DNA of 64,000 nt from Chitinophagaceae bacterium (GCA_023229465.1 JALNZE010000013.1:1-64000); one strand, 5' to 3'. Counted from the first letter of the stretch, positions 53,032 to 63,279 are shown. Notes: a model not told the origin generated them from the sequence alone. Program-made: numbers and translations.

Positions 53032-55647
53032 ATGTTTAACTTGGGCGCAAGCAAGCAAAATATGTCCTCCTCCCAATACATCAATAATTTCAAGCGCAAT
53101 GTAACAGATAAGTATACGATATACAATAGCCTGTTCGCCGCGCTGCCTTTTTCTGGTATCGCCAATGTAGGCGCTTTGCTACCCATTTTATTACAAGCCT
53201 GTAAGGATGGTTATGCAGAAGGGAAGAGCCCGATGGAGATCATTGACCATTTTTTTCAACAGCATACCAATGTAAAAACCCAGGCCGAAAAAGTTGAGCG
53301 GCTATTCAAATTTGCCCAATATGTAGAAAGGCAGGTGGTATTATTTGATGCCATTGAAGACGCCGCTTTTACTACGGTACATAATATGGATGGGGCGGGT
53401 AGTTTAAAAGCCCTGTATAATGAAGCGGTTTTTGCAGGCAAAACGCAGGCAATGAAAAACAAACTGCGCAAATTCCGGGTTAGGGTAGTACTTACTGCCC
53501 ACCCCACACAGTTTTACCCGGGCAGCGTGCTGGGTATCATTCATGATATGAATGAAGCCATCAGCAAAAATGATTTTCATACCATCAACCTTTACATACA
53601 ACAATTAGGTATCACGCCATTCTTTAACAAGAAACAGCCCACGCCATACGATGAGGCAGTGAACCTGATGTGGTACCTTGAAAATATCCTATATCATTCC
53701 ATCGGAAATATTTACAACTTTATTGAGCAGGAGATTTTTGATAACCAGTATGATGGCGACAACCCATTTATAGAATTAGGTTTCTGGCCCGGTGGAGACA
53801 GGGACGGCAATCCATTTGTGAACGCGGCAACCACCCTGAAAGCCGCACAGGCGCTGCGAAGCGCCATCATTGTATGTTATTACCGCGATGTTCGCAAACT
53901 TACCCGCAGGTTAACATTTAGCGATGTTGATACCATGATACACAGCCTGGAAGAACAACTATATGAAAATGTATTCAGGCCCGAAGAAAGTAACCGCATC
54001 AGTTCCGCGGAACTCTTGCTGCAATTAAATAATATACGTGTACTGGTAGTATCCAATCATCATTCATTATTTTTACAACGGATAGACAGCCTCATACACA
54101 AAGTAAAAATATTTGGAACCCATTTTGCCGCGCTGGATATCAGGCAAGACAGCCGGATACACTCAGAGGTATTGCTTGGGGTAAATTCAGGATTAAAAGC
54201 GAAAGGGTTACCCGGAATTTTACCTGATCATTATGCAGCGCTTTCACCGGAAGAAAAAATAAAAGCGCTTACCTCCCTGGAAGCCGCTATTGATCCCGAA
54301 ATTTTTTCAGATGGAATTGTGAAAGACACGCTGCAAAGTATCTATGCCATTAACAGTATACAAAAGATGAATGGCGAAGCAGGTTGCCAACGATACATCA
54401 TCAGCAATTGCCAGAGCCCCGTAAATATGATGGAAGTATATGCCTTATTCCGTTTATGCGGATGGAAAGCTGCCACGTTAACCGTAGACATCATCCCATT
54501 ATTCGAAACCATTGACGACCTGAAGGAAGCGGAAACGATCATGGAATTTTTATATACCCTCCCGGTATACAAACAACATCTTATACAAAGACAACAGCAA
54601 CAGACCATCATGCTGGGTTTTAGTGATGGCACAAAAGACGGCGGTTACCTGCAGGCCAACTGGAGTATTTATACGGCCAAAGAAAACCTGACGGCCATTT
54701 CACGCAAATATGGTATCAAAGCGAAATTCTTTGATGGCAGAGGCGGACCACCCTCAAGAGGCGGCGGGAAAACCAATAAATTCTACGCATCACTTGGAAA
54801 TAATATCGAAAACGAAGAGATTCAGCTAACCGTACAGGGACAAACCATTACCTCCAATTTTGGTACCATACAATCTTCCCAGTATAATTTAGAGCAGTTG
54901 TTAAGCGCCGGACTAAGTAATGAATTATTCTCCGATTCGCGTATGCAGCTATCAGAACATGATCGTTACCTGCTCGAAGAACTCGGCAAGATCAGTTACG
55001 AAGCCTACCAATCTTTTAAAACACACCCTTTATTCCTTTCTTATCTGCAGCAGTTTAGTCCACTGAATTATTACAGTAAAAGTAATATCGCCAGCAGGCC
55101 CTCTAAACGTGGAACTGAGGGTGGGCTTAGATTTGAGGATCTTCGCGCGGTTCCTTTTGTAGGAAGCTGGAGCCAGTTAAAACAAAATGTACCCGGTTAT
55201 TTTGGAGTAGGTACCGCCTTACAGCAAATGAAAGAAAAAGGATTATGGGAGGATGTAAAAGCCATGTTCCGCAATTTGCTTTTCTTCCGCACCTTAATTG
55301 ATAACAGTATGATGAGTATGCTTAAATCATCTTTCGCCCTGACACAATACATCAAAGATGATCCGCAATACGGCACGATATGGGAACTCATCAAGAAAGA
55401 ATTCGATCTCACCAATCAACTGGTTTTAGAACTATCCGATTCAACGATTCTCATGCAGGATGATAAGGCAGGAAGCGCCTCCATTCAGATGCGGGATAAA
55501 ATTGTGTTGCCACTATTAACCATCCAGCAATATGCCTTACACCAATTACATAAAGAAGAAACAACCCCTGAATTAAAAGTGGTTTATGAAAAATTAGTAA
55601 CCAGGAGTATGTTTGGAATTATTAATGCGGCGAGGAATTCGGCATAA
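53032..55647 (+). CDS. ppc: Phosphoenolpyruvate carboxylase
   Basis: 871 residues (861 if the ATG at 53062 is used). It adds bicarbonate to PEP to make oxaloacetate, an anaplerotic step. Catalytic marks are all present: V-L-T-A-H-P-T-Q with His157, F-W-P-G-G-D-R-D-G-N-P, F-D-G-R-G-G-P-P-S-R-G-G-G, and R-A-V-P-F-V-G-S-W-S-Q. The C-terminus R-N-S-A fits the typical N-T-G ending loosely. It stands alone, divergent from the sigma module. Confidence 0.95.
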   Translation: MFNLGASKQNMSSSQYINNFKRNVTDKYTIYNSLFAALPFSGIANVGALLPILLQACKDGYAEGKSPMEIIDHFFQQHTNVKTQAEKVERLFKFAQYVERQVVLFDAIEDAAFTTVHNMDGAGSLKALYNEAVFAGKTQAMKNKLRKFRVRVVLTAHPTQFYPGSVLGIIHDMNEAISKNDFHTINLYIQQLGITPFFNKKQPTPYDEAVNLMWYLENILYHSIGNIYNFIEQEIFDNQYDGDNPFIELGFWPGGDRDGNPFVNAATTLKAAQALRSAIIVCYYRDVRKLTRRLTFSDVDTMIHSLEEQLYENVFRPEESNRISSAELLLQLNNIRVLVVSNHHSLFLQRIDSLIHKVKIFGTHFAALDIRQDSRIHSEVLLGVNSGLKAKGLPGILPDHYAALSPEEKIKALTSLEAAIDPEIFSDGIVKDTLQSIYAINSIQKMNGEAGCQRYIISNCQSPVNMMEVYALFRLCGWKAATLTVDIIPLFETIDDLKEAETIMEFLYTLPVYKQHLIQRQQQQTIMLGFSDGTKDGGYLQANWSIYTAKENLTAISRKYGIKAKFFDGRGGPPSRGGGKTNKFYASLGNNIENEEIQLTVQGQTITSNFGTIQSSQYNLEQLLSAGLSNELFSDSRMQLSEHDRYLLEELGKISYEAYQSFKTHPLFLSYLQQFSPLNYYSKSNIASRPSKRGTEGGLRFEDLRAVPFVGSWSQLKQNVPGYFGVGTALQQMKEKGLWEDVKAMFRNLLFFRTLIDNSMMSMLKSSFALTQYIKDDPQYGTIWELIKKEFDLTNQLVLELSDSTILMQDDKAGSASIQMRDKIVLPLLTIQQYALHQLHKEETTPELKVVYEKLVTRSMFGIINAARNSA

Positions 55648-55656
55648 CACTAACCG

Positions 55657-56250
55657 TTATGCGTCCTTATACTTCCATAAATGCAAACAGGCATAAGTCC
55701 GGTATGGGCTCCATTTCGCGGAAATTTTCAGCATTTTTTCTTTCATCCCTTTTTTATCCGCGGGGTCCAGTTTGTATAATTGTATCATCGCCTGCTGAAT
55801 GCCCAGGTCATCAACGGCAAATACATCCTCCCTGCCCAGTGTAAACATCAATAGCATTTCAACCGACCATTTACCTATTCCTTTGATCTGTATGAGCAAA
55901 TCAATGATCTCTTCATTGGTCATCGCCAGCAATTTCTTATCGGTAATTTTATTTTCAATACAAAAGGCCGCTACATTGTGCACATAACTCACTTTCGCGT
56001 TACTCAGCCCAATAGATCGCAGGGTAGTGCCGGGCGTATCCAATACCTGTTTGGGTTTGGGTTCCTTACCCTGGTATAGTTCCAGGAAACGTTTAAATAT
56101 TACTTTAGCCACTTTGGTACTTAATTGCTGACTGATAATACTTGCCATCATACGCACAGGGATATTGGGGTGCAGTACGAGCTCATGCAATTCTTCCCCA
56201 ATCGTTTTGGCTAATTTTTTATCCTTTCGTAAATGAGAAACATAATCCAT
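55657..56250 (-). CDS. AlkA-type DNA-3-methyladenine glycosylase (HhH-GPD)
   Basis: 197 residues. The helix-hairpin-helix I-K-G-I-G-K-W-S-V-E and the catalytic Asp region F-A-V-D-D-L-G-I are intact, and S-I-I-S-Q-Q-L-S-T-K-V-A opens the fold. It lacks the N-terminal AlkA domain, so it resembles the short, MAG-type branch. It removes alkylated bases from DNA. It converges with the ppc gene, 9 bases from its stop. Confidence 0.92.
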   Translation of the reverse strand: MDYVSHLRKDKKLAKTIGEELHELVLHPNIPVRMMASIISQQLSTKVAKVIFKRFLELYQGKEPKPKQVLDTPGTTLRSIGLSNAKVSYVHNVAAFCIENKITDKKLLAMTNEEIIDLLIQIKGIGKWSVEMLLMFTLGREDVFAVDDLGIQQAMIQLYKLDPADKKGMKEKMLKISAKWSPYRTYACLHLWKYKDA

Positions 56251-56354
56251 GCGGTTAAGTTAATAAATTTGTACTGGCATGCAAAGAGAAATTTAATCCT
56301 CAAATCAATGATCAATCCGCCGAATTATCGTAGCTTACCCCGTAAACTTTCCGC

Positions 56355-56780
56355 ATGAAACGCCTTTTAACCCTTTTAACTACTGTAACCTTTTTAACCA
56401 CCGCCAGCGCCCAAAACAAAGACGAACAGATTATCCGCTCCATACTCGCCAACCAAACCAGGGAATGGAACAATGGCAATATCGAAGCATTCATGCAGGG
56501 ATACTGGAAAAGCGACAGCCTTTTATTTGTAGGAAAGAATGGACCGAGCTATGGCTATCAAAATGCCCTCGAAAATTATCAAAAAAATTATCCGGATACA
56601 GTAACTATGGGAAAGCTTAGCTACAACATATTAAAAATGGAACAACTCACACCGGACCGTTATTTTGTTCTGGGTAAATGGATGCTAAAAAGAAGTATTG
56701 GGGATGTAAGCGGATACTATACACTTTTGTTTCGCAAGATCGGGAACCAATGGGTACTCATATCCGATCACAGCAGTTGA
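56355..56780 (+). CDS. Exported DUF4440/SnoaL-like (NTF2-fold) protein
   Basis: 141 residues with a signal peptide (T-T-A-S-A|Q). NTF2-like marks: I-I-R-S-I-L-A-N-Q-T-R-E-W-N-N-G-N at the first helix and Y-T-L-L-F-R-K-I-G-N-Q-W-V-L-I-S-D-H-S at the end. The family has no single activity; many are small-molecule binders or unassigned. It precedes the SPFH gene by 38 bases on the same strand. Confidence 0.85.
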   Translation: MKRLLTLLTTVTFLTTASAQNKDEQIIRSILANQTREWNNGNIEAFMQGYWKSDSLLFVGKNGPSYGYQNALENYQKNYPDTVTMGKLSYNILKMEQLTPDRYFVLGKWMLKRSIGDVSGYYTLLFRKIGNQWVLISDHSS

Positions 56781-56818
56781 TGTACTATTTTTATCTATTA
56801 ATTTAAAAAAAATAAACC

Positions 56819-57733
56819 ATGGCACTTATTATTCTAGGCCTCATTTTATTGATAGCCGGCACGATACTTATTAAGCAAAGAGATGAACTGCATAAACTGG
56901 CAAGCGGACTCCGCATTGGCGGATTAGCCCTCGCGGTGATAGGTTTTCTTACCGCCTCTATCAAACAGATAGATGCCGGTGAGATAGGCGTTAAATCAAT
57001 ATTCGGTAAAGTAGACAATGATATTCTCACTAGCGGACTGAGTATCGTAAATCCGTTAGTAGATGTAAAAAGAGTAGATATCAAAACCCAGAACTACACC
57101 ATGAGCGGCGTACATGACGAGGGTGATAAAGGCGGCGATGACGCCATTCGTGTATTAACGGCGGATGGCCTGGAAGTGGTGATAGACCTTACTGTTCTCT
57201 ATCGGGTAATAAGCACGGAAGCGCCCAACATCGTTAAAGAAACCGGGTTGGATTACAGAGACAAGATTGTTCGGCCGCTTACCCGAACCAAAATCAGGGA
57301 TAATGCGGTGTATTTTACGGCGATAGAACTATACTCCGTAAAAAGAGATCTTTTTCAGGGTCGCATCTTTAAAAGCATAGAAGAAGATTTTAAAAAACGC
57401 GGATTGGTGCTGGAGCAATTACTGGTAAGAAATATCACATTGCCCACTACCGTAAAAGGATCCATCGAAGAAAAGATCAAAGCGGAACAGGATGCCCAGA
57501 AAATGGAATTCGTACTGCAAAAAGAGAAACAGGAAGCGGAACGTAAAAGAGTAGAAGCGCAGGGTATTGCCGATTATCAAAAGATCATCAGTTCCGGTTT
57601 AGGAGACAAACAGTTACAATACGAGCAGATACAGGTAATGAAAGGGTTGATTACCTCTCCCAATGCCAAAGTGATTATTATGGGCGGCGGAAAAACGCCG
57701 GTAATACTTGACACAAAAGATTCTAAGAACTAA
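56819..57733 (+). CDS. Prohibitin-like SPFH/Band 7 family protein
   Basis: 304 residues with two N-terminal hydrophobic segments, then the SPFH domain (about 48-225), with G-E-I-G-V-K-S-I-F-G-K-V, a conserved prohibitin-type sequence, and V-L-E-Q-L-L-V-R-N-I-T-L-P. A Glu/Lys/Gln-rich coiled coil (about 218-265) follows. Prohibitin-like proteins oligomerise at membranes and scaffold or guard proteases such as FtsH (established for relatives). Partner here unknown. Confidence 0.9.
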   Translation: MALIILGLILLIAGTILIKQRDELHKLASGLRIGGLALAVIGFLTASIKQIDAGEIGVKSIFGKVDNDILTSGLSIVNPLVDVKRVDIKTQNYTMSGVHDEGDKGGDDAIRVLTADGLEVVIDLTVLYRVISTEAPNIVKETGLDYRDKIVRPLTRTKIRDNAVYFTAIELYSVKRDLFQGRIFKSIEEDFKKRGLVLEQLLVRNITLPTTVKGSIEEKIKAEQDAQKMEFVLQKEKQEAERKRVEAQGIADYQKIISSGLGDKQLQYEQIQVMKGLITSPNAKVIIMGGGKTPVILDTKDSKN

Positions 57734-57744
57734 TCGCTGATTTA

Positions 57745-58143
57745 TCAGGCTTTCTGCCCAATCTGTGAAATCCGCGATCCCATGAGTTTCGCAAAAACCA
57801 GGTGACTACAAAAAACACCCGCTACCGAAGAAAAAATATCCAGGTAATCAAAGGTTCTGCCAAATACAGGTATGAGCTGGAGATACTCATTTATGATCAC
57901 TAATAATAAACCGAAGGAACAGGTATAAGCGAGATCAGCCGGTGTTTGCAATTTAAAATATCGCTGAAAAAACCAACAGGCGCCAAAAGGCAATAAAAAA
58001 GATCCGATTAGATTGGGCGAAAAACCTACCAAAGGTTTCATTGCAGCCGGCACATGAACAAAGGGCCGGATAATAAACTTCACGGTCCATATCAGCAATG
58101 TTCCGGTTATAACAATCCATTTTGAAACTGACTTCAATTGCAT
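57745..58143 (-). CDS. VanZ-like small membrane protein
   Basis: 132 residues with four hydrophobic segments. N-E-Y-L-Q-L-I-P-V-F-G-R-T-F-D-Y-L-D recalls the E-x-x-Q...R-x-x-x-x-x-D motif of VanZ-like proteins. It converges with the SPFH gene (11-base gap). The family assignment is tentative; function unknown. Confidence 0.6.
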   Translation of the reverse strand: MQLKSVSKWIVITGTLLIWTVKFIIRPFVHVPAAMKPLVGFSPNLIGSFLLPFGACWFFQRYFKLQTPADLAYTCSFGLLLVIINEYLQLIPVFGRTFDYLDIFSSVAGVFCSHLVFAKLMGSRISQIGQKA

Positions 58144-58225
58144 GTGGGATGAAATGGTTTGGTAGCTGAAAATAAGAAAAATCTACGGCATACGAATACC
58201 CACAAGAAGGTATTTTAGCACAATC

Positions 58226-58456
58226 CTACGCATCATAATCAATCGGCTTACTCCAAACACGAATAACCCACCAGACAAATACAACAAGGCTTAGGACTAA
58301 CCAACTATAAAAAATAATATTTCCGGCAGTAACCCCTTTATCAATATAGGCAAACTGATACCTGATACCAAGCGTACTGTTTACTGTCATCCATACCAGC
58401 CAAACAGATATCGTATTCAGAATGCGTTGTAAATATTGTTTTACACCTGGTTCCAC
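58226..58456 (-). CDS. Small two-segment membrane protein of unknown function
   Basis: 76 residues with two hydrophobic segments: S-V-W-L-V-W-M-T-V-N-S-T-L-G and I-I-F-Y-S-W-L-V-L-S-L-V-V-F-V-W-W-V, joined by a short G-I-R-Y-Q-F loop. It lies 12 bases after the M23 peptidase gene on the same strand, so is probably co-transcribed. I do not recognise a named family. Confidence 0.65.
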   Translation of the reverse strand: MEPGVKQYLQRILNTISVWLVWMTVNSTLGIRYQFAYIDKGVTAGNIIFYSWLVLSLVVFVWWVIRVWSKPIDYDA

Positions 58457-58468
58457 AAATGAATTTTT

Positions 58469-59440
58469 TTAGTCAAAACTCTGGTTACTTGCCGCTGCCA
58501 GTTTCAATATCCTGTCGAACTGCGCAGGCGTAAGGTCATTATAGAAATAATAGATCGGATCCACAGGAATACCATTTCGGTGAACTTCATAATGACAGTG
58601 CGGACCCGTACTCTTACCTGAATTACCCACATAACCAATTACCTCACCCCGCTTCACCGTTTCGCCAATCCTGGCTTTAATTCGTACCATATGCCCGTAT
58701 AATGTTTCATAACCGAACCCATGATTGACCACTACCCGGTTACCATAACCACCTGTATTATACCCGGCATCTTTTACCCTTCCATCCGCGGTAGCATAAA
58801 TAGGCGTTCCCATAGGAGCGGTAAAATCTAACCCCATGTGCGCCCTTCTGTCTTTATAAACAGGATCAATCCGGTATCCAAAACCTGAGGCAACACGGCT
58901 CAGGTTCTTATTACTTACCGGCTGTATCGAAGGGATGGCAGCCAGCAGGTTTTCTTTATTTTTCACCATATCCCCTATTTCCTCGAACGACTTCACCTGG
59001 TAGGTAGTTCGCAGGGAGAGATTATTCAACTGTCCGGCAATACTTTGAACCAGCTCCGACTCACCCATACCCTGAACCAGTTTCACTTCCTTCTTCAGTT
59101 CTATGTCTTTGATACGGGCGCTGTCTGGAATGGGTTCCGATCCAAAAATAGACCGGTAAACAGTATTATCCCTGTTTTCTATCTCATCCATCTTCAATTC
59201 CAGTTGCCTTAGCCTTTCCATAAATACACTGTAATTCTGGGTAAGGTCATAGTTTTGCTGGCGCAGGTATTTCTCTTTGGGCGAATCGATATACCGGAAA
59301 GCAATGGCGAAAATGATCAATCCGGTAACTATAGAAGCCGCAATAAAACCAATCAACTGCAATAACCTCACACGCAGGGGCGTTTCAAGCTTCTCATAGC
59401 GGAGCGTGTGGGTATTGTAGTAGTATTTTACTTTTTTCAT
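58469..59440 (-). CDS. Membrane-anchored M23 family peptidase
   Basis: 323 residues from the ATG at 59440 (M-K-K-V-K-Y-Y-Y); an ATG at 59488 would add 16 residues of little character. One membrane segment near the N-terminus, a coiled coil (Q-L-E-L-K-M-D-E-I-E) and a C-terminal M23 domain. Catalytic residues are complete: H-M-G-L-D (His and Asp ligands), L-Y-G-H-M-V and H-C-H-Y-E-V-H. It probably trims peptidoglycan cross-links, or activates an amidase if used as EnvC/NlpD-like. It is divergent from alaS. Confidence 0.93.
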   Translation of the reverse strand: MKKVKYYYNTHTLRYEKLETPLRVRLLQLIGFIAASIVTGLIIFAIAFRYIDSPKEKYLRQQNYDLTQNYSVFMERLRQLELKMDEIENRDNTVYRSIFGSEPIPDSARIKDIELKKEVKLVQGMGESELVQSIAGQLNNLSLRTTYQVKSFEEIGDMVKNKENLLAAIPSIQPVSNKNLSRVASGFGYRIDPVYKDRRAHMGLDFTAPMGTPIYATADGRVKDAGYNTGGYGNRVVVNHGFGYETLYGHMVRIKARIGETVKRGEVIGYVGNSGKSTGPHCHYEVHRNGIPVDPIYYFYNDLTPAQFDRILKLAAASNQSFD

Positions 59441-59500
59441 TGTTGGCAGTGCCTGGTGGCAGGGCGTAAACCGTTGGTCGTGAATCACGCCCCGTTTCCT

Positions 59501-59508
59501 TACCTTTG
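59501..59508 (+). promoter_or_regulatory. -7 promoter element for alaS
   Basis: TACCTTTG matches the TAnnTTTG consensus exactly, 69 bases before the alaS ATG. A TTG at 59474-59476 is the nearest -33 candidate (24-base spacer). Confidence 0.5.
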
Positions 59509-59576
59509 CTACCCTTTAAAAGGCCACCAAATATAGTTTCTAAGAACCTAACTATTTGTTTAAAATTTTCTGATTA

Positions 59577-62198
59577 ATGATGACCAGTTCCGAGATACGC
59601 AAACAATTCCTTGATTTTTTTGCTTCCAGGGGGCATCAGATCGTTCCATCAGCCCCTATTGTAGTGAAGAATGATCCTACCCTGCTCTTCACCAATGCAG
59701 GCATGAACCAGTTTAAAGATTATTTTCTGGGCAATAAAAAACCGGAAAGTACCCGTATCGCCAACACCCAAAAATGTTTACGGGTAAGCGGTAAACATAA
59801 CGACCTGGAAGAAGTAGGCGTAGATACCTATCACCATACCATGTTCGAGATGTTGGGTAACTGGAGCTTTGGCGACTATTTTAAAACAGAAGCCATTGCC
59901 TGGAGCTGGGAGCTGCTGACCGAAGTATATAAACTGGATAAAGACAGATTATATGTAACCGTATTTGAAGGGGATGCCAGAGAAGGATTACCAAAAGATG
60001 AGGAAGCTTTAGCGGAATGGAAAAAATGGATGGCAGAAGACAGGATTTTACCGGGCAATAAAAAAGATAATTTCTGGGAGATGGGCGATACAGGTCCTTG
60101 TGGCCCCTGTACCGAAATACATGTAGACTGCAGAACCGATGCGGAAAGAAAAAAAGTGGATGGAAGAACATTGGTCAACAACGACCATCCGCAGGTACTA
60201 GAAATCTGGAACAATGTATTTATACAGTTCAACCGTTTAAAGGATGGAACGCTGGAACCTTTGCCTGCCAAACATGTAGATACAGGTATGGGGTTTGAAA
60301 GACTGGTTCGTGTGCTGCAGGAAAAGCAAAGCAATTATGATACCGATGTATTTACCGGCACCCTTGGAGCCATAGAAAAGATCACCGGTAAAAAATATGA
60401 TGATAGTGATAGTAAAGAGGCGATTGCTTTTCGTGTACTATCAGACCATACCCGGGCTATTGCCTTTACCATTGCGGATGGGCAATTACCGGCCAATAAC
60501 GGCGCGGGCTATGTAATCAGAAGAATTTTGAGAAGGGCTGTTCGTTATTATTATACCTACCTTGATTATAAGCAACCTTTATTGTTTCAATTGCTCCCTT
60601 TACTGGCCGGTCAATTTGAAAATGTATTTCCGGAACTTCACAAACAACTCGACTTTGTAAGTAAAGTAGTAAAGGAAGAAGAAGATGCCTTTTTAAAAAC
60701 GCTGGATAAGGGTTTGAAAAGGATTGATGATATTATTAAATCTTCAGGCAAAGAAATAGAAGGTAAAGCCGCATTTGAGTTGTTTGATACATTCGGGTTC
60801 CCGATAGACCTAACCCGTTTAATTGCGGCGGAAAATAATTTACTGATTGATGAAAAGGGTTTCGAGTCAGAAATGCAGTTACAAAAAACCCGTAGCCGCT
60901 CGGCAGGCGCGGTAGACACAGAAGATTGGGTTGTACTGATTGAAGACGGATTTTCTGAATTTGTGGGATACGATTCCGTTGAGATAAAAAGCAAACTGCT
61001 CAAGTACCGTAAAGTAAAAGCCAAAGGAAAAGAAGCCTACCAGTTAGTATTGGAAGCTACCCCATTCTATGCCGAAAGCGGCGGTCAGGTTGGAGATACG
61101 GGCACACTCAATTTCGATGGAGAAATTATTTCCGTTACTGATACCAAGAAAGATAATAACCTGGTTATCCATTTTACAGAATCCCTTCCTGCCAATATTC
61201 ATTCGCATTTACTGGCAAAAGTGGATATGCCTAAAAGACAAGCTACCACTGTACACCATAGCGCCACGCATCTTTTACACGCTGCCCTTCGCAAAGTGCT
61301 GGGCAAGCATGTGGCACAAAAAGGTAGCCTGGTAAATGAAGAACAACTCCGTTTCGATTTTTCCCATTTTGCCAAAGTATCTGAAGAAGAGATCGCTGAG
61401 ATAGAAAGAGTTGTCAATGAAAAGATCAGGGAGAATATTCCTGTTCATATAAAAGAAATGAGCAAGGATGATGCCATTGCCACCGGCGCCATGGCCCTGT
61501 TTGGAGAAAAATATGGCGACAAGGTTCGGGTAGTAATCATGGATCCTGATTATTCTGTTGAATTGTGTGGCGGTACCCATGTGGGCGCTACGGGTGAATT
61601 AGGTTTCTTCAGGATAAAACACGAAACAGCCGTAGCTGCCGGTGTTCGCCGGATTGAAGCAGTCAGTGGCAAAGCCGCGGAAAAATTGGTGAACAGTCAA
61701 TTCGATGACATTCGTGTAATTCGTGAAATCCTAAAGAACCCCAAAGAAATCAGCAAAGCCGTTGAATCACTGGCTGCCGATAACAACGAATTAAAAAAAC
61801 GAATAGAAAGTCTGGAAGCTAAACAACTCAGCGCAATCAAACAGGAGCTGTTACAGAAAACAGAATTGATCAATGGTATCACATTTATAGGGTCGATTGT
61901 AGAGGTAAGTAATGCCGATAGCCTTAAAAAATTATGTTTCGAACTAAAAAATAGTCTCACCCATTATATGGTAGTCCTCGCTGCCGCTATTGAAGGTAAG
62001 GCACAGGTAGCCATTTTACTGGATGAAGCGGTAAGTGATACCAAAAACCTGGAAGCCCCTAAGCTCATTAAAGAACAGGTAGCCGCATTAATCAAAGGCG
62101 GAGGCGGCGGACAAAAAACCTTAGCCACCGCGGGCGGTCAGGATGCCAGTAACCTGCAACAGGTAATTGATAACCTGAAAAAACTGGTTGCCGGATAG
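59577..62198 (+). CDS. alaS: Alanyl-tRNA synthetase
   Basis: 873 residues, near the usual 875. It charges tRNA-Ala. The catalytic core has P-S-A-P-I-V-V-K-N-D-P-T-L-L-F-T-N-A-G-M near the start; the editing domain has H-H-S-A-T-H and C-G-G-T-H; the C-terminal domain ends G-G-G-G-Q-K-T-L-A-T-A-G-G, the canonical C-Ala glycine motif. Complete. A -7 element lies upstream. Confidence 0.98.
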   Translation: MMTSSEIRKQFLDFFASRGHQIVPSAPIVVKNDPTLLFTNAGMNQFKDYFLGNKKPESTRIANTQKCLRVSGKHNDLEEVGVDTYHHTMFEMLGNWSFGDYFKTEAIAWSWELLTEVYKLDKDRLYVTVFEGDAREGLPKDEEALAEWKKWMAEDRILPGNKKDNFWEMGDTGPCGPCTEIHVDCRTDAERKKVDGRTLVNNDHPQVLEIWNNVFIQFNRLKDGTLEPLPAKHVDTGMGFERLVRVLQEKQSNYDTDVFTGTLGAIEKITGKKYDDSDSKEAIAFRVLSDHTRAIAFTIADGQLPANNGAGYVIRRILRRAVRYYYTYLDYKQPLLFQLLPLLAGQFENVFPELHKQLDFVSKVVKEEEDAFLKTLDKGLKRIDDIIKSSGKEIEGKAAFELFDTFGFPIDLTRLIAAENNLLIDEKGFESEMQLQKTRSRSAGAVDTEDWVVLIEDGFSEFVGYDSVEIKSKLLKYRKVKAKGKEAYQLVLEATPFYAESGGQVGDTGTLNFDGEIISVTDTKKDNNLVIHFTESLPANIHSHLLAKVDMPKRQATTVHHSATHLLHAALRKVLGKHVAQKGSLVNEEQLRFDFSHFAKVSEEEIAEIERVVNEKIRENIPVHIKEMSKDDAIATGAMALFGEKYGDKVRVVIMDPDYSVELCGGTHVGATGELGFFRIKHETAVAAGVRRIEAVSGKAAEKLVNSQFDDIRVIREILKNPKEISKAVESLAADNNELKKRIESLEAKQLSAIKQELLQKTELINGITFIGSIVEVSNADSLKKLCFELKNSLTHYMVVLAAAIEGKAQVAILLDEAVSDTKNLEAPKLIKEQVAALIKGGGGGQKTLATAGGQDASNLQQVIDNLKKLVAG

Positions 62199-62259
62199 CC
62201 CGCCCAAATGATTAACTTTTTTTAACATTTCCGAAGAACTTCGTATTTAAAAAATCGGC

Positions 62260-62267
62260 TACATTTG
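62260..62267 (+). promoter_or_regulatory. -7 promoter element for the double-PDZ gene
   Basis: TACATTTG is an exact match to TAnnTTTG, 36 bases before the ATG at 62304. A TTCG at 62240-62243 is the only weak -33 candidate. Confidence 0.5.
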
Positions 62268-62303
62268 ATCTACTAACAAATTCGTACATTAAAATTTACC
62301 GAT

Positions 62304-63254
62304 ATGAAAATGCTACCAATTGCCCTGCTTGCCTTATGTATTAGCCTGGGTGTTTCTGCTCAAACCAAGGAAAAGGTTCAGAAAGAAACACAGGAAAAAA
62401 TTATCATCCGCAAAAAAGGAGCAGCTACAGAAAAAATGACCATCATTGTAGATGGTGATAAAATAACCGTAAATGGAAAACCGGTAGAAGACCTGAAAGA
62501 CCTTGATATTGAGATCCTAAACGAAAAAAGTCCAGACCATCTATCTCTGAAATCTACCGGAAGGATAGGCCCAATGGGCAATCACCGGGTATTTGGAGAA
62601 GGATTTGCATCATCAGGCAACCGTGCCTTCCTTGGTGTAGTAACCGAAAAAACGGATAAGGGGGCTAAAATAAATTCTATAGTAAAAGAATCAGCCGCGG
62701 AAAAAGCTGGTTTGAAAAAAGAGGATGTTATTACTAAAATTGGTACAAACAAAATAGAAGGAAGTGATGACCTTTTTGAGGCCATTGGCAAATACAAACC
62801 GGAAGACACCATAACCATTAGCTACCTGCGTGATGGAAAAGAAGCCACTGCCAATGCCCGTTTAGGCAAGAGTACTTCTCCGGGTATCAGGAGTTTTAAT
62901 TTCAACAATGATCATTTTAATATGGAAGTGCCCGGGTTTCAGGGGTTGAATGGCATGAATTTTAACTTTAATCGTAAACCCCAACTGGGATTGCAGATTC
63001 AGGATGTAGAGGAAGGGAAAGGCGTAAAAATAGTAGAAGTAAACGATAATACACCTGCCGCAAAAGCAGGGTTACTGAAAGATGACCTGATCACTGAAAT
63101 AGATGGCAAACCCATCACATCTGTTGATGACCTGAAAGCAACCCTTAAAAATAGTAAAGAAGGCGATAGCATCAAACTCAGTTACCAGCGGGCCGGTAAA
63201 ACTGAAACGACCAATATCAAATTTCCAAAGAAATTAAAAACAGCAGATCTGTAA
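62304..63254 (+). CDS. Exported double-PDZ-domain protein
   Basis: 316 residues with a signal peptide (V-S-A|Q). Two PDZ domains: about 107-187 (F-L-G-V-V-T-E, A-G-L-K-K-E-D-V-I) and 227-308 (L-G-L-Q-I-Q, A-G-L-L-K-D-D-L-I). No protease domain is attached, unlike DegP/HtrA. It probably binds C-termini of envelope proteins as an adaptor. A rho-independent terminator follows. Partner unknown. Confidence 0.9.
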   Translation: MKMLPIALLALCISLGVSAQTKEKVQKETQEKIIIRKKGAATEKMTIIVDGDKITVNGKPVEDLKDLDIEILNEKSPDHLSLKSTGRIGPMGNHRVFGEGFASSGNRAFLGVVTEKTDKGAKINSIVKESAAEKAGLKKEDVITKIGTNKIEGSDDLFEAIGKYKPEDTITISYLRDGKEATANARLGKSTSPGIRSFNFNNDHFNMEVPGFQGLNGMNFNFNRKPQLGLQIQDVEEGKGVKIVEVNDNTPAAKAGLLKDDLITEIDGKPITSVDDLKATLKNSKEGDSIKLSYQRAGKTETTNIKFPKKLKTADL

Positions 63255-63279
63255 TGTTAGATTTTTTCTCATGTTGTAT

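Noticed and set aside
59474..59490. Short cgtgaatcacg palindrome upstream of alaS
   Set aside because: Too short to be assigned to the cgtgag repeat family; it may be coincidence within the divergent promoter region.
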